This document shows positions 8,474 through 17,192 of a stretch of 64,000 bases of DNA, one piece after another. Each line of letters starts with the position of its first letter. Positions within the stretch are counted from its first letter, which is position 1. The position numbers were made by a program, and so were the translations under genes. This DNA is from Gammaproteobacteria bacterium (lineage in GTDB: Bacteria; Pseudomonadota; Gammaproteobacteria; Pseudomonadales; IMCC2047), in the NCBI GenBank assembly GCA_021773395.1, contig JAJFKB010000025.1, forward strand, positions 1 through 64,000, in the 5' to 3' direction. A model generated the notes under the pieces. It saw nothing but the letters and a program-made list of their open reading frames with translations, searched no databases and was not told the origin of the DNA.

Positions 8474-10489
8474 ATGAATAATAGGAGTCTATTTCGCCAG
8501 AGTCTGCTAGGCGGAGCCATTGCCATGTTAGGTCTTAGTGGTGGTGTGGCTACGGCACAAGGGACGCTGGAGACGCGGGGTTTTGTAGAACATTCCAGTC
8601 ATGTAAGAGATGGTATGGGGCTGACAAGATTTCGTAATCGCGTGCAGTTTGAGTTTAATGCGGATCTGGGTGATCGCGGTATTTTTTCCGATGTTAATAT
8701 TAATGGAACTTTACGTGCCACTTACGATGGTGTTTATGATTTTAATGATGAAGAGTATGGGGACGAGGCGGGTGACTCGTTAAGATTCCCTGCGCCTGGT
8801 AACCCGGCATTCTTTGATTATCTGAATGGCGGTGCATCTCCTTTTGCCCCACCCACCGATATTTCCTTTGTAGGGACTTTCGGGCCTGGTGCTTTAGGTT
8901 TGGACGGGGCGATACCTTTGCCGGGAGCCAACCCAATGATTGGCGGGACAGCCATTGTTAATAATCCGAATGAAGGGTTAAAGTTCCTGGGCGCTGATGT
9001 CCATAACAATCCGTATGGCGGCGGCGTATTAGCGTATCCGGCACGACCCTGTGATGATGATTCACGAGGTTGTCTGGATGACTATATGGACGCTGAGCTG
9101 GAAGAATTGCGCTTTCCGGATTTTAATGATGACCTGGATTTTCTCCGGGAATTGTACGTCGAGGGTACCATACCGCTAAGTAATGGGCATGAGATCGGCG
9201 TATCTTTAGGTCGTAAACAGGTTGTGTGGGGACGTACTGACCTATTCCGTGTTTTGGACGTTATCAACCCTGTGGATTTCGCAGCGAATAACATCTATGA
9301 GGAATTGGAAGACGCTCGTATCCCGATGCTGATGTTTACCGGCGAATATCGCATGGGTAGCGTGGGAGCATTTGATGACTTGAACTTCCAGGTAGTTTGG
9401 AAACTGGAAAAGCCGCGTCCGCATAATCTGGGTCAGGGCGGACAGCCCTATGCAATACTGGGCGCCGGAAATTTGTTCCGCTCGCTGGCTAACTGCTGGC
9501 AGAACGGTTGTACCTTCTGGAATTTTCCAGCAACAGGCACGGCCGTGGATTTCCCAAAAAATGTGATCGGTATTCGTGATGTTAATCGTCCAAGTGATGC
9601 GTTCAAAGAAGTCGGTTTCCGAGTGGAAGGTGTACTTAGAGGGGTTGGATTCTCTTTGAATGCGATGACCTACTTCTCGCAACTGCCTTCGTTACGCGGC
9701 GGCGTTTTAGCGGACAACCCCTTCACTCCACCGCCAGAAGCTCAGTTCTATCCCTACAATTTCGGGTTTGATATTGAGTTTCCGAGAATTGATTTGATCG
9801 GTGGTTCGGCTGACTTTTATGTGGAATCGCTGAAGTCCGCATTTCGTGTCGAGCTGGCTTATACTTCGGGTGAGGAGTTTGCCAACACTTTGGAAGAGCG
9901 CATGTTCTCTGATTCAGATGTAGTGCGATGGGTTATCGGTGTTGACCGTCCAACCTTTATTCCATTCCTAAGCAAAAACCGTTCAATCCTAGTTTCTGCT
10001 CAGTTGTTTGGGCAGCACTTGCTCGACCATGAAGAGGCTTCTGTTAACTCTGCAGGTATTCCAACCGGAAGAAAAGTGGGTATGCCGGATTGGGAAAATA
10101 ATTACATCTTTACTTTGTTGTTGCAGGCAAATTACATGAACGACCGAGTCACGCCACAGATTATTACGGCGTATGATTTCGGTGCGCGCAGTGGTGCTGT
10201 TGCGCCTACGGTCACCTGGAAGCCCGATAATAACTGGGTGGTGACTGCTGGCTTTAACATTAAGTGGGGTGAAGGTGCGCATGAGTATGATGACAACCTG
10301 TCGGCTAATATTTTTGCGCCCTATACATGCCCTCCTCCGATGGTGATGGGTGGAGCGCCAGAATGTTCCTCATCCTTTAGCAGCCTGGGTAAGAAAGGGG
10401 TTGAGCCCCTGGGCCGATTCCGTGCTGGTCCTATCGGTAATGCGATTAATGAGGATGAGTTCCAACTAACAGTTCGTTACCAGTTTTAA
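8474..10489 (+). CDS. DUF1302-family outer-membrane protein
   Basis: Protein of 671 residues, starting at ATG 8474 behind GGAGGG (8461-8466); the frame is open further upstream but that start would bury the signal peptide. A Sec signal ends near residue 28 (VATA-Q). The mature protein is rich in alternating strands with many D, N and aromatic residues, contains the family segment LGRKQVVWGRTDLFRVLDVI, and ends in a phenylalanine (LTVRYQF), the usual last residue of outer-membrane barrels. DUF1302 proteins are nearly always next to DUF1329 genes, as here. Probably the outer-membrane part of the envelope system served by the RND exporter. Confidence 0.88.
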   Translation: MNNRSLFRQSLLGGAIAMLGLSGGVATAQGTLETRGFVEHSSHVRDGMGLTRFRNRVQFEFNADLGDRGIFSDVNINGTLRATYDGVYDFNDEEYGDEAGDSLRFPAPGNPAFFDYLNGGASPFAPPTDISFVGTFGPGALGLDGAIPLPGANPMIGGTAIVNNPNEGLKFLGADVHNNPYGGGVLAYPARPCDDDSRGCLDDYMDAELEELRFPDFNDDLDFLRELYVEGTIPLSNGHEIGVSLGRKQVVWGRTDLFRVLDVINPVDFAANNIYEELEDARIPMLMFTGEYRMGSVGAFDDLNFQVVWKLEKPRPHNLGQGGQPYAILGAGNLFRSLANCWQNGCTFWNFPATGTAVDFPKNVIGIRDVNRPSDAFKEVGFRVEGVLRGVGFSLNAMTYFSQLPSLRGGVLADNPFTPPPEAQFYPYNFGFDIEFPRIDLIGGSADFYVESLKSAFRVELAYTSGEEFANTLEERMFSDSDVVRWVIGVDRPTFIPFLSKNRSILVSAQLFGQHLLDHEEASVNSAGIPTGRKVGMPDWENNYIFTLLLQANYMNDRVTPQIITAYDFGARSGAVAPTVTWKPDNNWVVTAGFNIKWGEGAHEYDDNLSANIFAPYTCPPPMVMGGAPECSSSFSSLGKKGVEPLGRFRAGPIGNAINEDEFQLTVRYQF

Positions 10490-10508
10490 GTAATCAGGAG
10501 AACGTAAA

Positions 10509-11828
10509 GTGAAAAATTTAACAAAAGTCGTTGCGCTGAGCAGCACGCTTTTATTAGCCGTGGGGGTGAACGCCGGTTCATTCACAGAAGCTGATATTGA
10601 GGGGTCTTTCTATCCCTATAAAAACTGGACGCCAACCTATGAAGGCTATGAGCCGGGCGTTGAAGTCAATCAGGCCAATGCGGATCAGTATAAAGAGATC
10701 ATGGATGAAGCGCTTTATAGATTTGTGAAAGACGGTTGGGTATCTATAAAGACCAAGCCGACTACGGATTTTCCCTTAACGGATGACTATGTCAATGCAA
10801 CGCGTAAATACGCCGGTGATGTGACAGTTAATGACAAGGGAACACTGGATAACTATGTGGCGGGTCGAGCCTTTCCTGTTGAGCCTGATGCCAATGATCC
10901 GAAAGCAGGTCTGAAACTAGTGTGGAACTATCAATATGGTTTCAACTCGGGTGACTCGGTAACCATCCATCCTTTCTGGTGGACGTTCCGTAATATGAAT
11001 AATGGTAAAGTGGAGCGCGTGCTTAAGTTTGAGTGGCACTTTATGAACTATTCGCACCGGGTGAGTTTTGATCCGAAGCCTAAGTTTGATAAAAATCCAT
11101 CAGAGGTGTTCCGCGGAATTTATTCGTTTGTGAAGGAACCTTATGACCTCTCTAATACGCAGCTGTTGATCCACCGCCATGAGGATGACACCAAGCGTGA
11201 TAATGCCTGGTTGTACCTTGGCTTTCAGCGCCGTGTGCGACGTCTGGCCACCGGTCAGATTACTGATGCCTTTCTGGGTAGCGACTTGATGATCGAAGAC
11301 TTTGAGGGTTACAACGGTCGTGTATCTGACTACACATGGGAGTATGGTGGTACACGCAATCTGCTGTTGCCTTTTTACTACCACAACGACCTGGAAAAAT
11401 TTTCCAGTGAGCCAGCAGATGATCCGGACGGATTCCGTTTTGTTGATGTGCACGGTAAAGGCAACTGTTTCCCCAATGTAACCTATCAGCTACGTAAAAC
11501 CTTTACTTTGATTGGTAAGCCCAAGGATCCTAGCCATCCGCTAAGCAAACGAGTAATTAACCTTGATGCGCAAACCATGGTAATGGCAACGCTGGTGGTT
11601 TATGATCGCAAGGGTGATATGTGGCGCTGGTTCCCGATTGGTAAAGCCCACTCGGATCACCACCTGCCAGGTAACAAGGGTAAAGGTGTGCCGGTGGAGG
11701 ACTTTGCTGTACTACTTGATGTTCAGGCAAAACACTGTACTACGCTGCAGTTTAAAAGCTTAATTACAGACGAGAGTAATCAGCCTAACCTGTTTACCGT
11801 ACAAAACCTGAGGAAAGCGGGTCGTTAA
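10509..11828 (+). CDS. DUF1329-family periplasmic protein
   Basis: Protein of 439 residues with a Sec signal ending near residue 22 (VNA-G). It starts at GTG 10509 behind AGGAG, 19 bases after the DUF1302 stop. The body has family features: EYGGTRNLLLPFYYHNDL in the middle and a C-terminal part with conserved aromatics. DUF1329 proteins have been likened in fold to LolA/LolB lipid carriers, so a role in carrying a hydrophobic ligand between the inner-membrane RND protein and the outer-membrane DUF1302 protein is a reasonable inference. Last gene of the operon, followed by a strong terminator. Confidence 0.88.
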   Translation: MKNLTKVVALSSTLLLAVGVNAGSFTEADIEGSFYPYKNWTPTYEGYEPGVEVNQANADQYKEIMDEALYRFVKDGWVSIKTKPTTDFPLTDDYVNATRKYAGDVTVNDKGTLDNYVAGRAFPVEPDANDPKAGLKLVWNYQYGFNSGDSVTIHPFWWTFRNMNNGKVERVLKFEWHFMNYSHRVSFDPKPKFDKNPSEVFRGIYSFVKEPYDLSNTQLLIHRHEDDTKRDNAWLYLGFQRRVRRLATGQITDAFLGSDLMIEDFEGYNGRVSDYTWEYGGTRNLLLPFYYHNDLEKFSSEPADDPDGFRFVDVHGKGNCFPNVTYQLRKTFTLIGKPKDPSHPLSKRVINLDAQTMVMATLVVYDRKGDMWRWFPIGKAHSDHHLPGNKGKGVPVEDFAVLLDVQAKHCTTLQFKSLITDESNQPNLFTVQNLRKAGR

Positions 11829-11852
11829 TTTAGCAGTCTAGCTTGATATTTT

Positions 11853-11908
11853 AGGGCAGTGCGCCTGCCGGATTTTTCCTAATCCAAATTGCACTGCCCT
11901 TGTTTTTT
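11853..11908 (+). terminator. rho-independent terminator of the envelope operon
   Basis: AGGGCAGTGC at 11853-11862 pairs perfectly with GCACTGCCCT at 11891-11900, followed directly by TTGTTTTTT. The loop is long (28 bases) but the GC-rich stem and the T tract are typical. Confidence 0.8.
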
Positions 11909-12006
11909 AAGTTAACGTTCTCTAACTCATTGCTTTTCAAGATAAATATTTTTTTAGTTCATTAATTAATAAAGCTTCCCATTTTATAAAGTTAATGTCA
12001 TAACAG

Positions 12007-12051
12007 ATTACTAACTTAGTAATTGTTTACTGAGTGCTTGGTAATTAGGAT
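12007..12051 (+). promoter_or_regulatory. operator-like perfect palindrome (site B) with overlapping promoter candidate
   Basis: ATTACTAACTTAGTAAT at 12007-12023 is a perfect 17-base palindrome around a central C. TTGTTT (12023-12028) follows, and TAGGAT (12046-12051) lies 17 bases further on, so the palindrome would overlap the -35 box. A second half-site, TTGGTAAT at 12038-12045, starts 22 bases after the first TTAGTAAT, about two helical turns. It stands about 200 bases before the molybdenum hydroxylase operon. Confidence 0.62.
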
Positions 12052-12221
12052 AGTGCATCAGGTACACCTGTCTTTATATCCTGTTTGAGCACAGTGATCG
12101 TTTTGACATTTTAAATTTTCCTTTGCCAATGGCGGAGGGTATTTTCGTCTTTGACAGAATTTACCTGAACGGTTTTTACCCAGAACATTAAAAATATCCT
12201 ATTCATGATCGGAGGATCTAA

Positions 12222-13097
12222 ATGAGCAGCCGTATATTAACCGATTTCGATTTACTGGTGCCGGAGACGGTACCGGAAGCCTTGGAGATGTTAAATCGTC
12301 TGCAGGATCAGGTCACTGTCGTCTCTGGTGGGACGGATGTGCTGGTAGCCATGAAGTTTGGATTTGATACTCCTTATGGAATGAGTCTGGCAAAACTGGC
12401 CGGCTTGAACTATTTGGAATTTGATCCACAACAAGGACTGCGTGTTGGTGCGCGCACCACCATTACCCAGTTACTGGAATCCCCAGAGGTGAAGCAGTAC
12501 TACCCCGCTATCTGGGAGTCTGCAGTCAATTTTGCGACCCCACAAATACGTAATACAGCGACACTGGTTGGTAATCTGCTGCGAGCGTCGCCAGCAGGGG
12601 ATGGGAGCTGTGCGGTCTATGCTTTAGGTGGAAAACTGGTGTTTTCAAATGAAGCCGGTGAGAGAGAAGTAGATATCGACGATTTATGGGTGGGTTATGC
12701 GACCACTGCAAGAAACAAGGATGAGTTGGCGACTGAGCTTAGAATACCTATCCCTGCTGCCAACAGCATTAATGCCTTTAAACGCATGACTCGGGTTAAT
12801 GAAGATCTGGCTAAACTGAATGTCGCTGTGAATTTGACAATGGATGGCAATGTCTGCACGGATGCGCGAGTGGCAATGGGTTGTGTAGCTGCGACGCCGG
12901 TACGCTTGAGGCAGACAGAAGACTTGCTTAAAGGTGCTGAAATTAACGAAGAATCATTGAAGAGTCTGATGGCAACGGTTTCCGCAGAAATCACACCTAT
13001 TGATGATCAACGTTCGACCGCTGAATATCGAAAGCAGGTTTCAGGCGTTATGGTTAAGCGGGCAATTGAACAAGCCCGCGATCGTGTAACCGCGTAG
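12222..13097 (+). CDS. FAD-binding subunit of a xanthine-dehydrogenase-family molybdenum hydroxylase (CoxM-like)
   Basis: Protein of 291 residues, the flavin subunit that passes electrons from the Fe-S subunit to an acceptor. Seen are the two FAD-contact motifs of the family: VVSGGTDVLV near residue 33 (usual form AGGTDLL) and ATLVGNLLRASPAGD near residue 110 (usual form TxGGNLANASPAAD). A C-terminal CO-dehydrogenase flavoprotein domain covers about residues 185-285. No extra cysteine cluster is present, unlike the 4Fe-4S-bearing flavin subunit of 4-hydroxybenzoyl-CoA reductase. First gene of an operon in the order flavin, Fe-S, Mo subunit. A GGAGGA-like Shine-Dalgarno precedes ATG 12222. Confidence 0.92.
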   Translation: MSSRILTDFDLLVPETVPEALEMLNRLQDQVTVVSGGTDVLVAMKFGFDTPYGMSLAKLAGLNYLEFDPQQGLRVGARTTITQLLESPEVKQYYPAIWESAVNFATPQIRNTATLVGNLLRASPAGDGSCAVYALGGKLVFSNEAGEREVDIDDLWVGYATTARNKDELATELRIPIPAANSINAFKRMTRVNEDLAKLNVAVNLTMDGNVCTDARVAMGCVAATPVRLRQTEDLLKGAEINEESLKSLMATVSAEITPIDDQRSTAEYRKQVSGVMVKRAIEQARDRVTA

Positions 13098-13118
13098 CTA
13101 GTAGTTGAGGACAATGTA

Positions 13119-13613
13119 ATGAATAAATTATCAGTGAATCTAAGGGTTAATGGCCGTGGCTATGACCTGGAAGTAGCATCAAACAAGACCTTATTGGAAG
13201 TGCTTCGTGATCAGTTGAATCTGCCCGATACAAAATATGGGTGCGGAACTGGTGAGTGTGGTGCCTGCACAGTATTGATAGATGGTGAAGTGGTTAATTC
13301 CTGCCTGACGTTAGCGGCGGCAGCTGATGGTAGAGAAATTCGTACCGCTGTTGGGTTGGAAAAAAATGGTCAATTGCATCCCGTTCAACAGGCTTTTATC
13401 GAAGAGACAGCCGTCCAGTGTGGTTACTGCATACCGGGTATGGTCGTGAAAAGCGTCGGTTTGCTAGAAAAGAATCCTGATCCCAGCGAAGAGGAAATCC
13501 GTCACTGGTTAGAAGGTAATATCTGTCGTTGCACGGGCTATGAAAAGATTGTAGACGCTGTGAAATCAGCGAGCAAAAAAATGGCCAGTGCTGAAGTCAA
13601 GGCAGTAGGTTAA
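13119..13613 (+). CDS. 2Fe-2S subunit of the molybdenum hydroxylase (CoxS-like)
   Basis: Protein of 164 residues with both 2Fe-2S sites of the family. The plant-type ferredoxin domain has C-x4-C-x2-C and a distant Cys (CGTGECGACTVLIDGEVVNSC), and the helical domain has C-x2-C (CGYCIPGMVV) plus CRCTGYEKIV. It carries electrons from the molybdenum site to FAD. Length and motif spacing are normal. It lies 21 bases after the flavin gene and 13 bases before the start of the large-subunit gene. Confidence 0.95.
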   Translation: MNKLSVNLRVNGRGYDLEVASNKTLLEVLRDQLNLPDTKYGCGTGECGACTVLIDGEVVNSCLTLAAAADGREIRTAVGLEKNGQLHPVQQAFIEETAVQCGYCIPGMVVKSVGLLEKNPDPSEEEIRHWLEGNICRCTGYEKIVDAVKSASKKMASAEVKAVG

Positions 13614-13626
13614 CGGAGGATTGATC

Positions 13627-15987
13627 ATGGGTGAATTGAACGTAGTAGGAAAAAATGTAGAGCGGGTAGATATTCGCGCTAAAGTAACTGGTCGAGCGGT
13701 ATATGCAGCAGACATGGATATGCCGGGTATGTTGCACGGAAAAATTATTCGCTGCCTGGAATACGCGCACGCGAAGGTCAAAAGTCTGGATTTCTCGGAA
13801 GCTGAAAAAATGCCGGGTGTAGTAAAATGTCTCGGGCCGGATGACGTTACCTCCAAAACCTACAATCAGTCAGTAATTGACCTAATGGCTTCTGAGCAGG
13901 AAGCCGAGTGGATGGGTGATATTGAAGAACAGAATATCTTCACCAAGCACGTTAAGTTCTATGGTGATGGTATCGGTGCGATTATTGCGGAATCAGAAGA
14001 ACAAGCCGAGCGGGCAGCGGCTAAGGTAAAGGTCGAATATGAGCCATTGCCGGTTTACCTGACGCCAGAGCAGTCATCGGCGCCAGATGCCGTGCAATTT
14101 GTTCCAGAGAAGCCGGGCAACCGAGCTTTTCAATTACCGGCGGAAATGTTTCCAAATAACTGTTTGGGATGGGGTGATGTTGATGAAGCATTTAAAGAAG
14201 CGGACTTGATTGTTGAGGACCGATTCTATACGCCGAAACAAAAACAGTGCCAGATGGAGCCCAATAACTATATTGCCTTGTATGATGATGAAGGTCGACT
14301 GAATTGCTGGGCTTCGTGCCAAATGCCAAAACTTGCGCATGTTAAATTGGCCCGTTTATTTGAGATGCCCATGTCACGGGTCAAGTTCAATCAAACCGTT
14401 GTCGGTGGTGGTTTTGGTGCGCGATTGGGTCTGGTAATGGAGCCAGAGGTTTGTGCGTTGGCATTAGCTGTTCCCGGGCGTCCAGTTAAAATCCAGCAGC
14501 CACGTGAAGAGGATTGGCTGAGTTCTCCGAGTCGTCATCCATCTGATTATTGGATGAAAATGGGTTTCAAGAAAGATGGAACCCCGGTTGCGATTGACGC
14601 GATTAGTAAAAACTTCAAAGGTGGTTACTATCTGGATGGTTCAGCGTTAGCCAGTACAACCGGTTTTTGGTTGCAAGGCATGTATAAGGTTGAAAATCTG
14701 CGATATCGTGGTGAGTCGTACTTCACCAATCAGCCGGTATGTGGTGCCTATCGTGGTTATGGTAATCCACAGACCAACTTTGTACTGGAGCAGATCGTCG
14801 AACGTGGCTGTAAAGAGCTGAATATTGACCCCTTGGAGTGGCGCAAGAAGTGGCATAAAACGGTCGGTGACAATAGCTGGATTGGTTTTACACAATACAG
14901 CAGTTGTGCGCTGGACGAGTGCCTGGAAAAAGGTGCTGAAGCGATTGGCTGGAAAGATAAGAGAGCCAAGTATGAAAATCAGACAGGCGTAAAACGCCGA
15001 GGTATTGGTTTATCGGTGGGACAGCACACCAGTGGCGCGGCACCTATGATTCTGGAGCACACAACCTGTACGGTGCGTTTGAATGAAGATGCTTCGGCAG
15101 AACTGTTGCTTGCCTGTTCTGATCTTGGTCAGGGGTCGCATACGACGTTGCGCCAAATAGCAGCTGAATCACTTGGCTTCCCGATTGAAGATGTGCATTT
15201 GAATGTCGGTGATTCGGATGCCAATGGTTTCGATATTGGCGCGCACGCCAGTCGTACGCTTTATGTGGGCGGCAATGCCGTAAAGCAGGCCTGTGAAGAT
15301 GCGAAACGTCAGCTTTTTGAACGGGCTGCGAAGAAGCTCGAAGCAAATGTCGAAGATTTGGATATGAACCTGGATAAGGAAATTTTCGTTAAGGGTTCGC
15401 CTAGCAAATCAATTACCGCCAAGGATATATGTGAGGTAGGAATTTATAATTTCACTAATCCTATGACGGGTGAAGCCAATGGCGAGGCAGGTCAAATTCA
15501 AAGTTATGTGAGTTATATGCCAGACCATAATTCACCTCCATTCTTCTGTACTTTTGTTGAGGTCGAAGTGGATATGGAAACTGGTGAAGTGAAACTGCTG
15601 GAATTGGTTAGCGCCCACGATATCGGTCGTGCAATCCACCCCGCAATCTGCGAAGGCCAAATGGAAGGTGGTGCACAACAGGGGCTTGGTATGGCATTGA
15701 CGGAAGAGATGTATTTTGACGAAAACGGGAAGGTGAAAAATAACAGCTTTACCGACTATAAGATGTTGGGTGCTTCGGATATGCCGAAAATGACTAACAT
15801 CCTGGTAGAAAACCCTGATCCCCATGGTCCGTTTGGTGCTAAGAGTGTCGGTGAAGCGGGGCTTGTTACACCTGTTGGAGCTGTTGCTAATGCGATTTAT
15901 CAGGCCACAGGCATTCAGTTTACTGAAGGCCCTATCACTCCTGAGAAAATTCTTAAAGCGATCAAAGAAAAGGAAGTCGCTGCATAA
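13627..15987 (+). CDS. molybdopterin-binding large subunit of the molybdenum hydroxylase (CoxL/XdhB-like)
   Basis: Protein of 786 residues starting at ATG 13627, six bases after CGGAGGA; the TTG at 13621 is less likely. It has the small aldehyde-oxidase-type N-terminal domain (about 15-135) and two large cofactor domains. Visible motifs are VVGGGFGARLG, GAYRGYGNPQ and, near the C-terminus, GAKSVGEAGL with the conserved base-acting glutamate. It lacks the VAYRCSFR loop of form I CO dehydrogenase, so it is not a CO oxidiser; the AYRG loop matches xanthine/aldehyde/aromatic hydroxylases. The reaction is probably water-derived hydroxylation of a ring or aldehyde carbon. No Tat signal, so cytoplasmic. 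The substrate cannot be told; context suggests a compound also handled by the envelope operon. Confidence 0.92.
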   Translation: MGELNVVGKNVERVDIRAKVTGRAVYAADMDMPGMLHGKIIRCLEYAHAKVKSLDFSEAEKMPGVVKCLGPDDVTSKTYNQSVIDLMASEQEAEWMGDIEEQNIFTKHVKFYGDGIGAIIAESEEQAERAAAKVKVEYEPLPVYLTPEQSSAPDAVQFVPEKPGNRAFQLPAEMFPNNCLGWGDVDEAFKEADLIVEDRFYTPKQKQCQMEPNNYIALYDDEGRLNCWASCQMPKLAHVKLARLFEMPMSRVKFNQTVVGGGFGARLGLVMEPEVCALALAVPGRPVKIQQPREEDWLSSPSRHPSDYWMKMGFKKDGTPVAIDAISKNFKGGYYLDGSALASTTGFWLQGMYKVENLRYRGESYFTNQPVCGAYRGYGNPQTNFVLEQIVERGCKELNIDPLEWRKKWHKTVGDNSWIGFTQYSSCALDECLEKGAEAIGWKDKRAKYENQTGVKRRGIGLSVGQHTSGAAPMILEHTTCTVRLNEDASAELLLACSDLGQGSHTTLRQIAAESLGFPIEDVHLNVGDSDANGFDIGAHASRTLYVGGNAVKQACEDAKRQLFERAAKKLEANVEDLDMNLDKEIFVKGSPSKSITAKDICEVGIYNFTNPMTGEANGEAGQIQSYVSYMPDHNSPPFFCTFVEVEVDMETGEVKLLELVSAHDIGRAIHPAICEGQMEGGAQQGLGMALTEEMYFDENGKVKNNSFTDYKMLGASDMPKMTNILVENPDPHGPFGAKSVGEAGLVTPVGAVANAIYQATGIQFTEGPITPEKILKAIKEKEVAA

Positions 15988-16007
15988 GACAGGCTGTCTA
16001 AAATGAG

Positions 16008-16038
16008 CAAGCTCTCCACAGGTTGTGTGGGGAGCTTG
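16008..16038 (+). terminator. stem-loop between hydroxylase subunits and maturation genes
   Basis: CAAGCTCTCCACA at 16008-16020 pairs with TGTGGGGAGCTTG at 16026-16038 (one T-G pair) around a 5-base loop, then a T/C-rich stretch. It probably reduces read-through so that the maturation genes are made at a lower level than the subunits. Confidence 0.6.
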
Positions 16039-16142
16039 TTGTCATCTCTCTCCCCGCACTCTTTTCTCTCCCTTCTCCTGCCGTAAACTTCGCTGGTAAT
16101 TCATCTTTGTGCTGGTAATAATAAACATATTTCTTTGAGTAA

Positions 16143-16499
16143 ATGGTAATGGATGATTCACTGATTAAATACGATAGTGGTACCGGTTTACCGGACGAGC
16201 TGCTGACACTTAAACAATGGCTGGCAGAAGGCCGTAAAGTAGCATTGGCGACGGTCGTGCAAACCTGGGGGTCTTCTCCCCGATCGACAGGCAGTCATTT
16301 GGTCATTGATGATCAGACAAACTTTGTTGGTTCGGTTTCTGGAGGCTGTATAGAGGGCGCAGTAGTTTCCGAAGCGTTGGAAGTGATTGATCAAGGGCAA
16401 CCCAAATTACTTGAGTTTGGTGTCAGTAACGAAGAGGCCTGGGAAGTGGGGTTAACCTGTGGCGGTGCGATTCAAATATATGTGGAGCCTGTTGTATGA
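16143..16499 (+). CDS. XdhC/CoxI N-terminal-domain protein
   Basis: Protein of 118 residues equal to the first domain of XdhC, the chaperone that binds molybdenum cofactor for xanthine-dehydrogenase-family enzymes. Family motifs are VVQTWGSSPRSTGSHLVI, FVGSVSGGCIEGAVV and GLTCGGAIQIYVEP, the last two holding the conserved cysteines. The Rossmann-type second domain is encoded by the next gene, which starts inside this one (ATGA overlap at 16496-16499). This is the split arrangement rather than a broken gene, since both parts have intact ends. ATG 16149 is an alternative start. Confidence 0.9.
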   Translation: MVMDDSLIKYDSGTGLPDELLTLKQWLAEGRKVALATVVQTWGSSPRSTGSHLVIDDQTNFVGSVSGGCIEGAVVSEALEVIDQGQPKLLEFGVSNEEAWEVGLTCGGAIQIYVEPVV

Positions 16500-17188
16500 A
16501 GCAAACAATATTGGCACGCATTTTCGAGGATCGTGAAAACAAGCATCCAGTGGCCCTGGTTACGAGAATAGATGACGGTGTGCAGGCGTTGGTTTACAAG
16601 GATCAGCCGGTCTTTGGTGAGCTGTCGCTATCTTCCGGCGAGCAAAGCCGTGTGAAAAATATGCTGCATAGCGGACGTAGTGGTAAGCTGCCGGAGTCGG
16701 GTGATGCTGTTTTTGTGCGCAGTTATGTGCCTCCCTATCGGTTAGTGATTGTTGGCGCTGTGCATATTGCACAAAAACTAGCACCGATCGCCAAAGAGGT
16801 AGGTTATCAGGTGACGGTGGTCGATCCACGTCGTGCTTTTGCAACACAGGAAAGGTTTCACGGTGTTGATCTGATATGTGACTGGCCTGACGAAGTGCTG
16901 GAAAAATTACAGCTTGATAGTCAAACAGCTGTAGTGACCCTCACGCATGACCCGAAAATTGATGATCCGGCAATTATCGAATCCTTAAAAAGTAATGCTT
17001 TCTATATTGGTTGTCTGGGCAGCACCCGCACCCATGCTAAAAGAATAGAGCGGCTTAGCGAGGCAGGTTTTGCCGACAGTTTGCAGCGAATTTGCGCGCC
17101 GGTTGGCCTGGATTTAGGTGGGCGTTCTCCTGCGGAAGTCGCGGTTGCGACCTTGGCGCAGATCATTCAGTCCCGATACGCGAGGTAG
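16496..17188 (+). CDS. XdhC Rossmann-domain protein (second half of the cofactor chaperone)
   Basis: Protein of 230 residues. After about 80 residues it has a nucleotide-binding fold (RLVIVGAVHIAQKLAPIAKE, then TVVDPR) and the XdhC family segments VVTLTHDPKIDDPAI, FYIGCLGSTRTHAKR and PVGLDLGGRSPAEVAVATLAQI. XdhC proteins hold molybdenum cofactor during insertion of the terminal sulfur and deliver it to the apoenzyme. Together with the overlapping upstream gene it makes a full XdhC. A glycine of the usual GaGHVA loop is replaced (GAVHIA), which is within family variation. Confidence 0.9.
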   Translation: MKQTILARIFEDRENKHPVALVTRIDDGVQALVYKDQPVFGELSLSSGEQSRVKNMLHSGRSGKLPESGDAVFVRSYVPPYRLVIVGAVHIAQKLAPIAKEVGYQVTVVDPRRAFATQERFHGVDLICDWPDEVLEKLQLDSQTAVVTLTHDPKIDDPAIIESLKSNAFYIGCLGSTRTHAKRIERLSEAGFADSLQRICAPVGLDLGGRSPAEVAVATLAQIIQSRYAR

Positions 17189-17192
17189 GCAA

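Noticed and set aside
13627-15987. Carbon monoxide dehydrogenase
   Set aside because: The gene order is cox-like, but the VAYRCSFR active-site loop is missing; the AYRG loop points to another hydroxylase.
16143-17188. XdhC broken by a frameshift
   Set aside because: Both parts have proper starts and ends with an ATGA overlap, which is the known split form of the protein.
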